A stretch of DNA of 64,000 nucleotides from Branchiostoma belcheri (lineage: Eukaryota; Chordata; Leptocardii; Amphioxiformes; Branchiostomatidae). Location of the stretch: positions 2,125,501 through 2,189,500 of the forward strand of contig NW_017804464.1 of assembly GCF_001625305.1 (NCBI RefSeq), written 5' to 3'. Below, one piece after another: positions 1 to 14,000 of this stretch. The translations under genes and the position numbers were made by a program. The notes beneath the pieces were generated by a model. That model was not told the origin of the DNA, made no database searches, and saw nothing but the letters and a program-made list of their open reading frames with translations. Position 1 is the first letter of the stretch. The number at the start of each line of letters is the position of its first letter.

Positions 1-1693
1 TATGCCATGTGTCTATTTTTCAATTAATCGAAGGTGAACAAAGTTAATTTACATAGTTGGTAGTCTTTTAAACAAGCCTCTACTTGAAAGGTGTTGGAAA
101 AACCTTAGAAGAATACAACAGTGCATTCATTTCCCTAACGGGCAAGGTAATTATATAATGCACATTGTAGGCATAAGCTTTATAAATTCAACAGCATTCT
201 TGTTAACTACATAATTGATAACTGTCTCGTATATTTTCTATCCTCAACCCGAAGCCAGCCTGCACCAAAAATTCAAATATAATTGCTCACTTTCCACAAT
301 ATTGGACAATGCCATTAAATACATTGAGGTGGGATGCCTAGGAAACTGTATCATTCATTTTGGAACAAGTAGAATTTTTATGAATCTAGACAATTAGAGT
401 ATTTTTTATACAAACAGTGACAAATACAAGCTATATTCTATGTTTAATTTCAACCATCTCAGTGTTTGAAAAAAAAGTTAAGCGGCCCCCCCCTAATGTT
501 TTCAATGGATGCCCTTGTGCACAGCCTTACGGTGTTATAACTATTTTGTAATTTGTAACATTCCATGACACCATTAAAGTTTTCTCACTGTTATTCTCAC
601 TACAAGCTGGGCAGTAAACATCACCGGAATCGCCAGTCTAATACAAAAATTGTCTAAATACATCAGGCATTGAGCCCTGTCACATGTGACAACATTAGCA
701 ACATGTAGCAATCAAGGTTATGGCATCATTATCGAAGTAAACATGTTAGCATATTTAAAATATCTTATCTACATGTTATTATATCTCTTTTTTTTCTGTA
801 AGATATCAATGATTATGTCAAAACAATAATATTCATTTGGAAGCGACCATTTGTCATGTTTATAAGATTTTTGTAACAACTTTGTCATCAATGACAATTC
901 TGTCCCATTGTAAAATAGACTTTTAATTTTAATTTCATATTAATTTAAAGGAAAATTTATTTCCATAATGGATTGAAACAAACCCCATACTTCAGGAGGA
1001 TAGGCCTCTGATTGGCTCTTCAGATCATGTGAGGTGTAACCGACTTCAGCTGTGATTGGTCAAATAGAAGTAGACCTTGTCCAATGACATTACAGAGTGG
1101 AAATAAGATGTGACAAATGCAGTACACTGCCTGCTAGTGAAAAAAGCATTGCACCAACAATGTAGTACAAGATGCACAAGTAGCTTCAACTTCAATTGAA
1201 TTTGTTCCTTTAGTTGTAGAAAGTTGTACATAAGATCACTTTAAACTAAAGAGAAAAAGATCACAGTTACATCAGCATTTGCACACGAAAGATGTACACT
1301 GCACATTTTGAACATACTTGAATGGCTAAAACTTGCCAAAATAGCAGACTGTTGTATTACACAATTACATAAACAAGATCATGTATTGTACAGTGTTGTC
1401 CAGAGTAGTTTTCATGTTTGCCAACCACTGAGTAACTATTGTATTCTCACAACGACAAAAAATCATTTCTCAATTGCTTACTGCCAATAGTTGAAAGCGT
1501 TCGTTTCTATATATCGTATATACTCTGATTTTGAAGAAGTCACATATAAATGCTCAACTATGCAAGTTCCAAAGTCTATTTTCTGTGTGAATACTACATG
1601 CTGTAGGAATCTATTATAAAACTGTACTGTATGGAAGTAACAACAAGCTGTGTGCAGAATCCCGGGCAGGCGCGGGTTTGCTGGGGTCTCTCC
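1..1693 (-). other. Probable 3' UTR and downstream flank of the Dab gene
   Basis: No coding region with splice support is visible. The sequence is AT-rich and lies directly downstream of the Dab stop codon (1694-1696, minus strand). A minus-strand AATAAA (tttatt on plus, 956-961) lies about 740 bases past the stop and could be the polyadenylation signal, so the UTR would span about 940-1693. The small reading frames here lack Kozak context, domains and splice signals. The extent of the UTR is inference. Confidence 0.4.
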
Positions 1694-2082
1694 TCATTGG
1701 TTCTTCGGTGGCTTGTTCACTGTGGCATACAGTGGCTCCTACAAAATAGGAGAATAAGAAGCATTTAATACTACAAACATCAACAAAACTTGATGTTGGT
1801 TATAGAAATCTAAAAACAAGAGTAAAATTTCAAAACTGCAAGCTGCACATTAGTAATTACGTAGTTCTAGTATGAGTGACAAAAAATTACATTTTAGATG
1901 TTTCATTTTTCCTTAATCAGTATGTTACATACGAGTAGTCTCTTCTGATCACTACTAAATTACAGAAATAAAATGCTAGTAGAGATTGGGAATGCAAAGC
2001 AGACTTGCCTCATGCGTTCTAACTGTTAACCAACCTGCTGGGTAAAAGGGTCCAGGCCAAACGGATCAGGCTTTGGTGGGGC
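1694..2082 (-). other. DAB: Dab last two coding exons, C-terminal tyrosine motif
   Basis: Exon 14 (2082-2035, 16 codons; an acceptor three bases earlier in the transcript would add one Gln) reads [16 protein letters not shown]. Exon 15 (1738-1694) reads [14 protein letters not shown] and stops. The tail thus has two more DPF motifs and a PLYATV tyrosine motif four residues into the last exon. The acceptor of the last exon is TTTTGTAG. Both exons keep phase 0 and the same composition as the preceding exon, which supports inclusion. Confidence 0.8.
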
Positions 2083-5000
2083 CTGCTGAAACAACACAAA
2101 CTTCAAACATTAACCTTTTACAAAAAAATCCAAAAGGCAAAACTACATTTATAAGCAGGAAGGTAGATTTTAGCTTCAGAAAAGTGAGTAAATTGCAAAA
2201 AACTAATCCTCAAGGAGATGGCTTCCTTAGTCTTCTGCACCTTTCTCAGAGACTTCAAAATGGAGTTGCAGGTGAGGAAAACAGACAACAAAAATGTAAT
2301 GACAACCAGAAATGGCCAAAACAGACTAATTCATTAGCTTGGAGCAAAAAAAAAAAAACACATCCTGGGGGGGTAAGAGATGCACTTGACACAATGACAA
2401 GTTCTTGTCACAGGACTAGTACTAAACAGTGACTGGTTGTAGTGTGGGTAGCCTTGTTTCCCAGAAAAATGACCTAAACCTTTAATAAATGTCACCCACT
2501 GGAAAGACTCCCAAACACTGACCTAGACTAATCAACATATTTCTGTGCCTTATTGATGTACACATGTTCTCAAATAGTGTGAGTGGGCAAAATAAAAGAA
2601 AACAAAAAAGATACAGGAATACTGTAATATATGTACTATCACAGAAGCTATAATTAAAACTTGAGTATAAAGTTAAATACTATACAATACTGCAAAATTA
2701 GGTTTTCATAGTACGCAGGCTTGTGGAGATAGTCAATGAGCTTTTTGTTACATATTGGCATACACACTGCGGCAGGTGATGAATGGACTATACCACACTA
2801 CGTTCAAGAAGTTTTTTTTAGCCTTTGGGTAGTTAGTACTTCCAGGAGGAAGGGACTCTCAGTTTTCTTAACATTTGAGATCAAATAATAAATTTTCTTT
2901 GCACCGTAACAACTAGGGAGCCTAAACTAGGGGAACATCAAGGAATTTCTGCCAATGTCAGTGCAAAAATATGTGCATTTTGGGTTTGAATCATGTCCTG
3001 AATGATTTGGGGGACCTATTTCTGGTGGGCAAATCCAAGAACCAACAAATAAAATTGGTGAAGCTTATTCAAAATATTTCTGAGAATTGTTGACACGTTG
3101 ACATCAACAACACTGCAGACTAACATTACATGTTTTATGAATGTGGCCTCCATAAATTATGCAACAAAATCGCATTCTGTGACAACATGTTACAATATAC
3201 TTGCGATAGTATTTGTTTACTTTGCTGTCCTGTGATAGATTATCACAATTTCTGATAAAAAAACATCCATTAGAATTACACAAGACTTGAAGTAATATTC
3301 CTGCAACTGCTAAAATTTTCTTGATGATGTCCCTGGTTTTGTTCAGTTTTCATTATTGGTTCACATACTAAAACATGTTTGTATGTATGGCATTGTTTTC
3401 AATAGCATCTTTCTTACTGTAATACACATTCCCAATAACATAATATGGAGGATTAGTCATGGTGGAACAAACCCATTAACAGCTGAAAGGTGAAGCCCTA
3501 TCACCTTTTCAAACTTCCACCAGTATTAGTTTGTATGAATTTTTAATGCACTGCATTGTGTGCCTTTGCTATATATTGCCACAGTTGTTATTGTAACCAT
3601 ACCATGATCAGAAAAACTACATTGGGGTCGTACCTTTGCAGTATTTTTGCTGTCGCCGCCTCCAAAGTCAAACGGTGCGAATGGCTCGTTTCCGAAGGGG
3701 TCATTACTGGGTGCGGGGTTTGCGGCCGGGGTGGGGTTTAACGACCCTAACCCAAATGGGTCTGCCTCTGCTGTGGGTGGTGCTGCTCGGGTCGGCTTGG
3801 GAGGAGCAGCTCCGAATGAATCCCCGAAGCCAAACGGATCTGAAGAGGCCGGGCCATTCTGTTGCCGGGGAGCTGGGGTGGGGGCCATCCCGTTAGCCGA
3901 CGGCCTGGGTGGGGGGGCCGGGCCGGCCAGGTCGGCTCCCGGCAGGGGGGGAGGGGGGCCGGAGGGAGGGGGCTTGCTCTCCGCCTCTTCGTCTGCTTCA
4001 ATCCCCACGGCCGAGCCGAAGTACGCAGAGAAGGCGTCTGACGTTCCCTCCACGCCGCCCTCGTCCGGAGGAGCCATCTGCTTCTTGTCTTGGTCGGCGG
4101 CATAGTCTAACAAGTCCGCAAACGGGTCGGGGGCGTCCGACTTTTTGGGTTCCTCTGGGGGAGGGCGTCTGACCAGGGGCTGCCCCGCCGTGTTGAGAGG
4201 CGGGCTGGCGATGGCCGCTGTGTTCAGCCCGACCGACGCCGTGGTGGAGTTGAACGGAGAAGCCCCGAATCCTGCGGGACTACCGAAACCGGGCTGTGCC
4301 ATCATTGGCGGGGACTGCATGGTGGTGACCATCGGAGCGGTACCGAAGCCCTGGCCAAACCCTGCCTGTGGTTGATTAAAGCCCATGGGAGGCTGGGAGA
4401 AGCCAGGCTGCTGGGCTGGTGGGGCGGTGAAGGACCCCCCGAATGGGTCGATCTGCTGCTGGATGGCAGGGTTGGCGAAGGCTTGGTTGGCTGGTGGCTG
4501 GTTACCCTGCACAGGGGAGGAGAACGGGTTACGGTTATACATGTTGCCACCCTGGCAAGTACAAATGGAGGTTGTAATGTCGCAGTTATGTCTGGCACTA
4601 ATGGTCCGCGGCCTCAATGAATAGAAATGCTCTTGATGGGGCCAGTTGAATGCAGTTCTGGGGATCCAGACCTTCATGCTCAAGTTACAAGCTAGCTGTG
4701 TTTCCCTGAAATAGTTTTGAGGTTGCAACCTTAAAACTCATTTTCTACCTTTTTTACCAAATAAAGACAAAATTTTCTATCACACAATCCTATCTGTTTG
4801 TCCTAAAAAGACCTGCAATTGGAATTTTTTTATACCACAAACTATACTCCCAGTCATTTAGCTGTGGTGAAGAGGTTGTCAAGTGCTGTTGCCAAGAGAA
4901 TATCAATACACCAGAACACAGGAGCCTGTACACTCCAGGGGTTTGTTCAAATACAGCTCCACACAAAATCAATTTCAGGATACTGCTTCCAACAACTTCA

Positions 5001-8000
5001 CAAAGCTGACAGCAACATTCATGGACCTTGACATAGTAAGATTTGAGACTGAACACTTTATACCACATACAGATTCTCCCTAGCCTCAAACACTATCCTG
5101 AATATGCAAAACAGAAGTCATGTTTTTTAGACAGTGCCAGACTTATTTCTCTTACCAAAGAGCTGCTTCAAAATATTCAGATGTTTTGAGCAAAGTACAT
5201 GGTCTTAATTTTCATGGAAAATACTGATATAATAACTCTTTTGTAATACTAATAAAACAATTTGGTTTACCTTTCATGACAGATTCTAGGTAAAAATACA
5301 TGGCAGTCCATTTCAAACTGATTTTAGAATTATACAATATTTACCAGACAAGCTACACCAAATAGCTTCCATTGGCCCTTATTATGTGTATCATCTCAGG
5401 GAGAACAGCCCTATGTATTTGCAGCTATTGTAATCTGACCTTACAAGCGACCAGAATTTGTCACAACAGAGACCAAAACACAATGTACACACCACAAAAA
5501 TAGACTTTCACACTCATGCAAAGTGATTAATAGCTGAGTTATCATAAGTAAACTCAAAGGAATTATGCTACAAATTTTATATTATACTAAGAACTGCAGT
5601 AGAATACTCCCATGTACTGTGTGAAACCCTACAGAATGGGACATATGGGTAGAATACACTGATCAGAAGTTGTTCATGGCCCAATGAATGATACAACTCA
5701 TTAATATGTAGAGATACAGTCTGGCCAGTTTGCTAGGATTAGTGTTGGGTGGGGCAATGTTTACTTTTGATGCCTCTTTGCATTTATGCACATACATGTA
5801 CTCCGAGACACTAACTTTCAAACAACACATAGCTACAGCTGCCACATGTACATATTTATACAAACTGGTTTCAATTTCTATAAATATCAAGTAGTATCTA
5901 TGCTATGCTGCTTAAATCTGAGGTATAATTGTCATACATAAACTTTTATATAATTTCTATAAGCCTTTTAAACACAAAAAAAGAGCACACACAAAAAACA
6001 ACACTTGGAACATGCATATATGTAACACTGAACTGAGCACCATGCTAGTGTTAGGGCTAGTGCTGGAAAAAAATGAAAGAACAAAATGGAAGATACATTC
6101 TACTGATGGTCATGTTAGTATGCAAAAAGACAAGACTACAAGTACACAACAAACCAAAACAGAACATGCAAGGTGGAAATTAGCAACTAGGAAGTGATTG
6201 TTGGTGAAGGAAGGAAAGTTCTGAGAAGAAAGGAAAAGAAAAACAACACTAGGTACTACCCTTCACCAAATATAAAAAGCACCACAACAACCCACACCAA
6301 TAGGGGCACGTATCAGTACTTTACCCGTCTCTCACTGTCCCTGGACTCATTGGACTCGGGGAAACTTGTAGAAATTGCTGACGTAGCTAGAGTAGACGAA
6401 TCAGCAGTGGTCACTCTAAAGGAATCTCCAAACGGGTCAGTTTTTACAAGGTCCTTATTCACAGGGGTGGAAAACACAGTTTTTGTCTCCCTTGTGATCA
6501 CCCCTCCAGTGCTGAAGGATGTGGTTGGTTTAGAGAAATCGCCTCCTCCAAACGGATTAACTACAGGAGTTGTTGAAACTCCGTTAACAAATTCTTTCCT
6601 ATCTACTGTGAACGGAGAGTCACTGAACGGATTGGACTGTTGTGATTGGCTGCTACTTGAAAACGACTCGCTCTGACTGGGTGACTGTTGGAAAGGAGAA
6701 TCTGCAAACGGATCATCGAGAACACGGATAACCCCAATTTGCCTCTCGGGTGATGTTTTACTGCTTCCAGAGTCCAGACTTGGGAAGGAGGGTCCACTTG
6801 ATTGGCTGCTAGTGTCTGAATGTAAGCTTGTCTGGGATTGGTTAACAGGAGTTGACTGTAAGATTGGCTGTGATTTGCTATTAGGAGGAGGAGGGAGAGA
6901 GACTGATGACAATTGGCTGGAAGGACTTGGTTGCAATTTGGACTGTGATTGGCTGTTGACAGGGGTTGGTATCAAGACAGGCTGTGATTGGTTGACAGGT
7001 ATGGGTTGCAGAGGCTGATTGGCCTTGATTGGTTGAAGCAGACTGTTGAGAAAATCATCACCAGGTGTTGTAGCCGAGCTGCCAGGGAGACTAGATGACC
7101 CCATAGGGGTCAAAATTTCATTCTGTAAAACACACAGTAAAGGGCAAATAGTAACCATACATGACGCTATAGCAAAGGCATAGGACAGACATTATGGGAA
7201 GTCTTTGAAAGTTGAGGAAATCAGATACAGGTACATAATGTATATTTACAGAGTCAATGAAATGAAAGGGACCATATCAGAAGTATTCTCACAAATCAAT
7301 ATGCATATGGTTAGTAGAATCACACATGTAAATTTTGACCAGGATTTCAAGGTTGCTGAAGGGACTACAATACAAGAACACATCAGAGAGGAAATGACAT
7401 TTAAGATTAAAAGTACACTATTGGAAAACAATGCTGTTGGTTTGCTTGTGAAATCATTGTGAACTTTTGAGATGGCCCCTCATGGGTACCCATCACCAGA
7501 CTATAAAATCAGCACCATGGACAGAGATAACCACCATTAACCTTCTCCCTGCTGCCTGACCCTGTAAGCAATAGGGCATTGCTAGCCAAAAGGCTACAAT
7601 AGCATGCTGAAGATTAACTTTTAGTACTCCATAGATATACCACATGTATCAATATTGCAGTAAGCTAGCGAGCTGAAGGTTGACTATATGGTACATTCAC
7701 ACACAAGCACGGCAAAATGTACTTTTCTTGTTAAAGCTCTTGATTTATGAAGATACCCGGTAACTTAGAGACAAGACTTCCAAGGATGTAGCCAGGCCAG
7801 GTAACAGTGAGTTTAAAGGAATAAGTGGATTAAGAAGTACTGACATATATAGTCCAGTTACATTGTTTGAGATGATAGTATTTGTGTAATAATGAGAATA
7901 ATTATAAGAGGAAGTGAACCTAATATGGGCTGATGGCCTTGCTACATCCTTAAAAAAACACACACAAAGAAAGAGAAGGGAACATATATAGTAACTGGAC

Positions 8001-11000
8001 AAGAAAGTTAAGTTAACCTCCAGCAGTCCATGGTTACCCTTATAAACACATGAATGCATCAAGTAGAATTGCTACCCTGGGAGGTTAGTTCACCAAGGGT
8101 TAATACATGGCACACACATGACTGTATCCTCTTCCACATGCTTTATGACCCATCACCAAGGGAAAGATCTAAAGAGAGGGAGGAAAAGATCTCATGAGTT
8201 TATGTACCATGCATTCCACCTGGCATAAGCCTTTTGACAACGGTTTAACCTCGATGGTCTTTGGATTCATTTTACATGTATGTATTTCACATGTACATGG
8301 TAATTCACATGTATATCCATGTAGCTCTCTGTATACATATGAAACCTTGGGATTCTGGCTTTCTAAAAATGATGGATGAAGGAATTCAGACTTTTCTGGA
8401 CAAGAAATTTAAAATCTGAGGTCTGATGGTTGAGTTAATGGTCTCATTGTCAGGTGAAAAGCACAATGGTCTCTCAAACTACACAGAAGCACTTCCACCA
8501 CAAAATGAAAGAGTGCAGCGTCCAAATACCAGCGTCACGAGACTCTGTGATCTGGTCAGCCCCGTGGCGGCCCTCCGCCTGCGGGCAGGAACCTGTGGTG
8601 CAACGGTTTCCGAGGCCGAGTCCTGGCTATCTGTGTCGCGGAACGGATTGAACGGGTTCCCTACTGGCTTTTCCGGAATCACCTCCATTTTACGTGTTCT
8701 CGGCACGTCATCCAAAGTGCTAAGAGACGACCTGAATGGATTTCTACTTCTAGACAGGGGTGGCGGCTCTGGCTTTTCTTGGTGGATGGATTTGATTAAT
8801 TCTAAACGAGCCTTGTCAAACAAGAAACGATCGTACTCGCTGGATGGGGTAGCAACCTTAGGAGTGTCCTGATATGTTGCAAAGGGATCTACCCAATCTG
8901 GACTAACTGGGGACTTTATAGTACTACAAGTAGACAACATGCGTTCTCTTGAAACCTTGGAAGATGGCACACTACTGATAGGGAAGCTTTCATCTTTAAG
9001 TGGCTCAGGTTCTTGAGCAAAAGGGTTGAGCTTGGTTCTCAATGTTCCTACTGGCTCTGTTTGATGTTTATTCATGTCGTTTCTTAGATTGTTTTGTGGA
9101 ATATTGCTATTCACTGACAACACAGGACTACTACCATTAACATGGGTATGGTTAAATGTTGGTATTGCACTTGTAATAGAATGGGAGGATGTTGGCACTA
9201 TAGAGCTAGATACAGCTGTTGCTTCTTTCACTGGAGGAGCATTCGTTGCTGTAACTTTCACAGAAGCATCTAAACGGTTCTCGTTCACTGTTGAGGTAGG
9301 GTCCTCGAAGGATTGCCAATCTTGCAGTTTCAGACTACTTCTACTCTTGGGTCTACTCCTAGCAATGTCACTATTGGCACCTTGCTGCCTGGACCTGTTT
9401 TTCCTGAACAAGGAGTCATTGTTTAAAGAAAGCTGCCATCTTTCCACAAACTTGTCCCTGTCAAATGCAGCTTTATCTTTCTGGATAAACTCGGTGGTGG
9501 AAAAGAGGCCGAAAGAGGGTTTTTGGTAGGGTGTTAGGTTTGGTGATGCGGTATTGAGAGCAGGGGTAGAAGCCCACGGACTCAGCCCCGACCGTTTTTT
9601 CCTCTGGAAAAAGACATAAGGAGCAGGGATGGCATTAGTACAATGAGGGACAGGGTGGGGGTAAGGGATGTCCCCAGAACTTTTTTTAGAGTTTCAAACC
9701 AGCATGTGTACATAGAGAGTGTGGGATAGCCCAGCTGGTAAAGCACAGCTTTTGTTAGAGTTTCTTTGCCACAATTTGCAGTTTTTATGGTCACAGTCCT
9801 GCCTACAGTTACTACTACCCTTTTATGAATAACAGTAGGAATTTCATTAAAATATCTTGTGCATTCTTTGACCAATAAAATTCATGAAGCATCCATAATG
9901 TTTTAGAAAAGCTGGAGACATCCCTTTTGTCTGCAGATGAATACCCATAGAGTCGGTCTCAAAAGTTCACAACCTCAAGTGAATCTTTTTCATACCAAAA
10001 ACATACCACCACAGCCAGACAAGCTGAGCTCTATTCATAGAAATTGAGAACGCATACTACTAATTGAGCATAATTGCATGTTACAATACCAGATGCATAT
10101 GTGCCAGGTATAAAATGACCCTTGATATCAATATTCTCTTCTTAACTGGTAATTGCATAATAAATTATAAAGGTGCATCTGAACAATGAAACAAGAATTT
10201 TGCACAAATTCAAGATTTAACAAAAATTTGACCCAAATTTGACAAAGGGGCAAACTTGTATCCAATCTGTATCAGTTATTAGGAGTAAAATGTCTATGAA
10301 TTATTAATAGATTATCAAGAAAAATGACAGAAAAGCATCAGAATGACTTGCAATGGTCACGCAACAATGCAATGGCAATTAAATACATGAACAATTTCAG
10401 GGCAACAATTACAAACAGAACTTCATGAGTGCACACAACTTTGACTGTCTCTATTAGAGTGAGGTGTGTTTCATTCCATTCGTTTTTGCTGTGCAAGCAC
10501 AGGGTAGAGAAACACCTGCAGTAAGAACAGTCATTGTGTTTGCTGTTGCTGATGATGTGGGAGTGACCTCTATCTTTCCAGCAAAGAAGTGCATGCACGT
10601 GACTGTGTTTTATGGGGGGACATGACAGTACATCAGTATACAGACTGCAAGTCCCTTTAGAAAGGACATATGATAATGGTAATGCAAATGGCTGTTAAAA
10701 TGTCAAAGTGTTAGATTGACAAAGCTGTGTAAGCTCGTGAACATTATGTTGAATTCACAACTGGGAAAAATTCAGAACAGATTTTTTCACATCTCAAAAA
10801 GAGACGACAAAAATGACAAAAGGATGGACTCAGTCTTTCCTTTTTTCAACATCTGCATAAAAGCCTTGCAACAGCCTTGCTAAAAATTTCCATGGAGGTT
10901 AGGAGGTAAAACCAGTACAAATAGAAGGCTAATATTATATACACAAGCTGAAAAAAGCTTACAAAAAAGTACAAGACTTAGACAAAGAAATGCTGTGTTT

Positions 11001-14000
11001 ACCACTGGAGCCACGGGGGAGCCGAACAGATCCTGTTGTCTGTTGGGAGTGTTGGCGGTAGAGTCAGGACTGCTGAATGGGTCGTTGGGCTGGGCAGCAA
11101 AAAGATCAGCCAACTTGTCCATGTCTTTGATTCCCTGGAAGGAGATAAGCGAGAAATCAAGTACACAGCAAAGGAAACTTGAAGACAATTGCAGAAAATG
11201 TTGCAGCTACATGACTCACTGTGTCCTTTGTAGTGCTCAAAAATTCTTGGCAAAATGAAATAAGGGACAGGCAACTTTTGTACACCAGGACAATGATGAA
11301 CCAAGCTCTCACAACTCTTCTGTTACTGCTGTACTGTGGTTAAGATCACACTAAGCCGGCTAACTCAGCTGGACAACTGGCTATTGGACGCAGCAGAAAT
11401 GGTAATCAATCATGATCAGTGTTCTTTCTGGACAAACAATACCGCCACTCATCTGAACATCACACATGTTTTCCATACATACAAGACAATAACTCTTGTG
11501 CAAGGCTTTGATTCTTACGGCACGCTGTGTTCAAATCATGAAGGTGAGGGACGAGGTCTTTATGACAGCTGGCAAAGAGACACTTGTTGCTGCTATCTAC
11601 CTTGCAGTTCATACTGTAATCACTAGGTGGCAATTGTGACATGTTGTTTCACGTTTCAGCAAATGGTTGTCTACCGTGTGAAAAGTTAAACCATTTCCAA
11701 ATTTATGATGTAGTACTTTTGTAGCAGCCATAATATGTTCTTAAATTGTTGTGATATAAGATTTTGATATTGTTTGTTTTTGTTAAGGTAGGAAGACTGG
11801 CTACCTACGTGCCTGACAGCCTGGAGCATTTTCAAGGACTGCAGCTCTGTTCACATAAATGCTTAATCTTTTCTTAGATTCAACTACATTATGTTCAATT
11901 CTTGCAAGAGCCCTTGCTTCCTTTCTGCTTCCATGACCACTGAAATCACTGACTGTAAACTGGGTACACAGCACAGCTCATAGCTAAAAAGGTCAAGGCA
12001 ATGATGTTTGGAATGCCAGGTCTTTTCTTTTGTAATCCTGTTCTGGCATCCGTGAAAGTTCCAACCTTGAATCAAATTGATTATACATGCATGTTTGCAC
12101 AACAAGCAGTTATGTAAACAATGCTGTGCCTATCTTGAAAGTTCATCTGTGTTGGTAGAAGTCATTATGAAGTAAGTTTAAACTGTAATTTCCAACACAA
12201 CAAAAATTGGACGTCGCGGAAGCAGTGGATTGCTCATTCCTTGAAAAAGACTGGAGTTGTACAGTCAAAAATTTGGGTGAGTCCAATTTTTGTTGTGTTG
12301 GAAATTACAGTTTAAACTTACTTCATAATGCTGTGCCTAGAATATCTATTAGAGTGTTCATGAAAACAGACCAACTTGTTCTTTAAAGCTCATAACTCTT
12401 CAAGAGTATTAACATGTACAAAACCTTGTATAGACATCATGCATCGTCAGTATGGTAGGTATATCGGTATAATTGCCAATATTTTCAGGAAAGCCAAAAA
12501 AGGATAAGAAATAGTCATCCCTTTTGTTATGATTTTTCGTTCAAACAATCAGTGCAACAGCTGTACTTGAGTAATTCTTCCTTTATACTTTTGAAATACA
12601 GAAATTATTGATTCATATGTAGACCTCAAAATACCTTGTCATACTGATGGAAATTTTACTCCGGCATAACTATAGTAGCTTAGTGTATGTTAGCTATAAC
12701 AGCAACGTTTGTCAGTAGTTCATGACAGCAGGAAGTACAAAACTTACAGTCTGCAGTGACTGAAGCTCCTCTTCAAGGTCCAGCAAATTGCCAACCTGTG
12801 CACCAGCCTGTATAGGGCAGGCAAGGAATCTGCGGTTAGCTTCTCTGGCAAATAAAAAAATAAATGGCTTCTGTTCTTCATCATGTTAGTAAGGCCGAAG
12901 CCATACAGCAGAAGTGCAACTCACAAGCCACACGTGTACAGGCTCTCCTCAACTTATTGTCAGCCACATTGCAATCAGAGAACCCCATTGTGTTGTAGGT
13001 GCATTCAGCGAATTAAACTTCAAACTCAAAGCAGATCTACCTTGGCTTCCCCTGCATTCTGTTCTGCTGCTGCAGGCTGGGCTTCCCCGTCTTGTTCTAC
13101 TGGCTTGTTGGTGGGAACCTGGGGGTGAATATGGAGTGATGTTGCCTTGAAGTGTCTGTCTTTGGGGATTAAACCGAACCTTAGTTACATACAGTCAAAC
13201 CTGCACTAGTGACCACCTCTGCATAAGGACCACAGCTAGGCTATTCACCCATTGTCCCAGCAGTAAGAATCCTGTCTATAGTGGCCACCTGTCTGCTGTG
13301 ACCATTTTCTTCACGTCCTTCCAGTGCTCACTATAGACAGGTTTGACTGCACTATAAGGCAAGACTTTATTGGTATGAGTACTCACACGAGGCAAGCAAG
13401 CAGTAAGCTGCAGCGTGTTGCTATTAAGATGGTTGGATGAAAGCTGGTCCTGTGTACACAACAGTAGACAGCAAACAACACAATAAGGAGCACAAAACAA
13501 ACAAAAACAAGAGAGATGTAAGGACGCATTTTTGAAAAGCAAGCATGGTAAACAGTAGCACAAGAAGAAGGCAAACAATACTAACAGAATTGAAATGAAT
13601 GGAATGAAATTTTACAGCTGCAATGCAGTCAGATACCTAACTAACATCACAGATATTTTGCCACACAAGCAATTTGCCCCACTTTGAAGCTAACCATCAC
13701 AAGCATGCAATGGGGCATGCAATTTTTCTAAATATGAGCTCAACACAGCTTTCACAACACTGACACAGAAAGCCATGCCACAACAGCTTACACACAATAT
13801 AGGGAAAGCAAAGACTTCACTATGAAGGAAGAAACAAGTCCAAAAAAGTACCACACTACCAAGCCAGTCCTAGGCACAGCTATACCTGGTAGATAGGTTC
13901 TCCCGTAGAAGTGTCATACGAGCTTTCATTTGTGGGGCTTCCTTTTCGTCTCTTTTTTGGACTTTTTACCTTTGTAGATTGGACAGACTGTTCCAACCCA

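Noticed and set aside
3556..4624. Many long reading frames on both strands opposite the 3634-4551 Dab exon
   Set aside because: They are shadows of a GC-rich, low-complexity Pro/Gly coding exon; only the frame with DPF/NPF motifs joins its neighbours in phase.
8426..9529. Plus-strand frames at 8426-8872 and 9074-9529
   Set aside because: Antisense to the 358-codon Dab exon, with no splice signals or domain.
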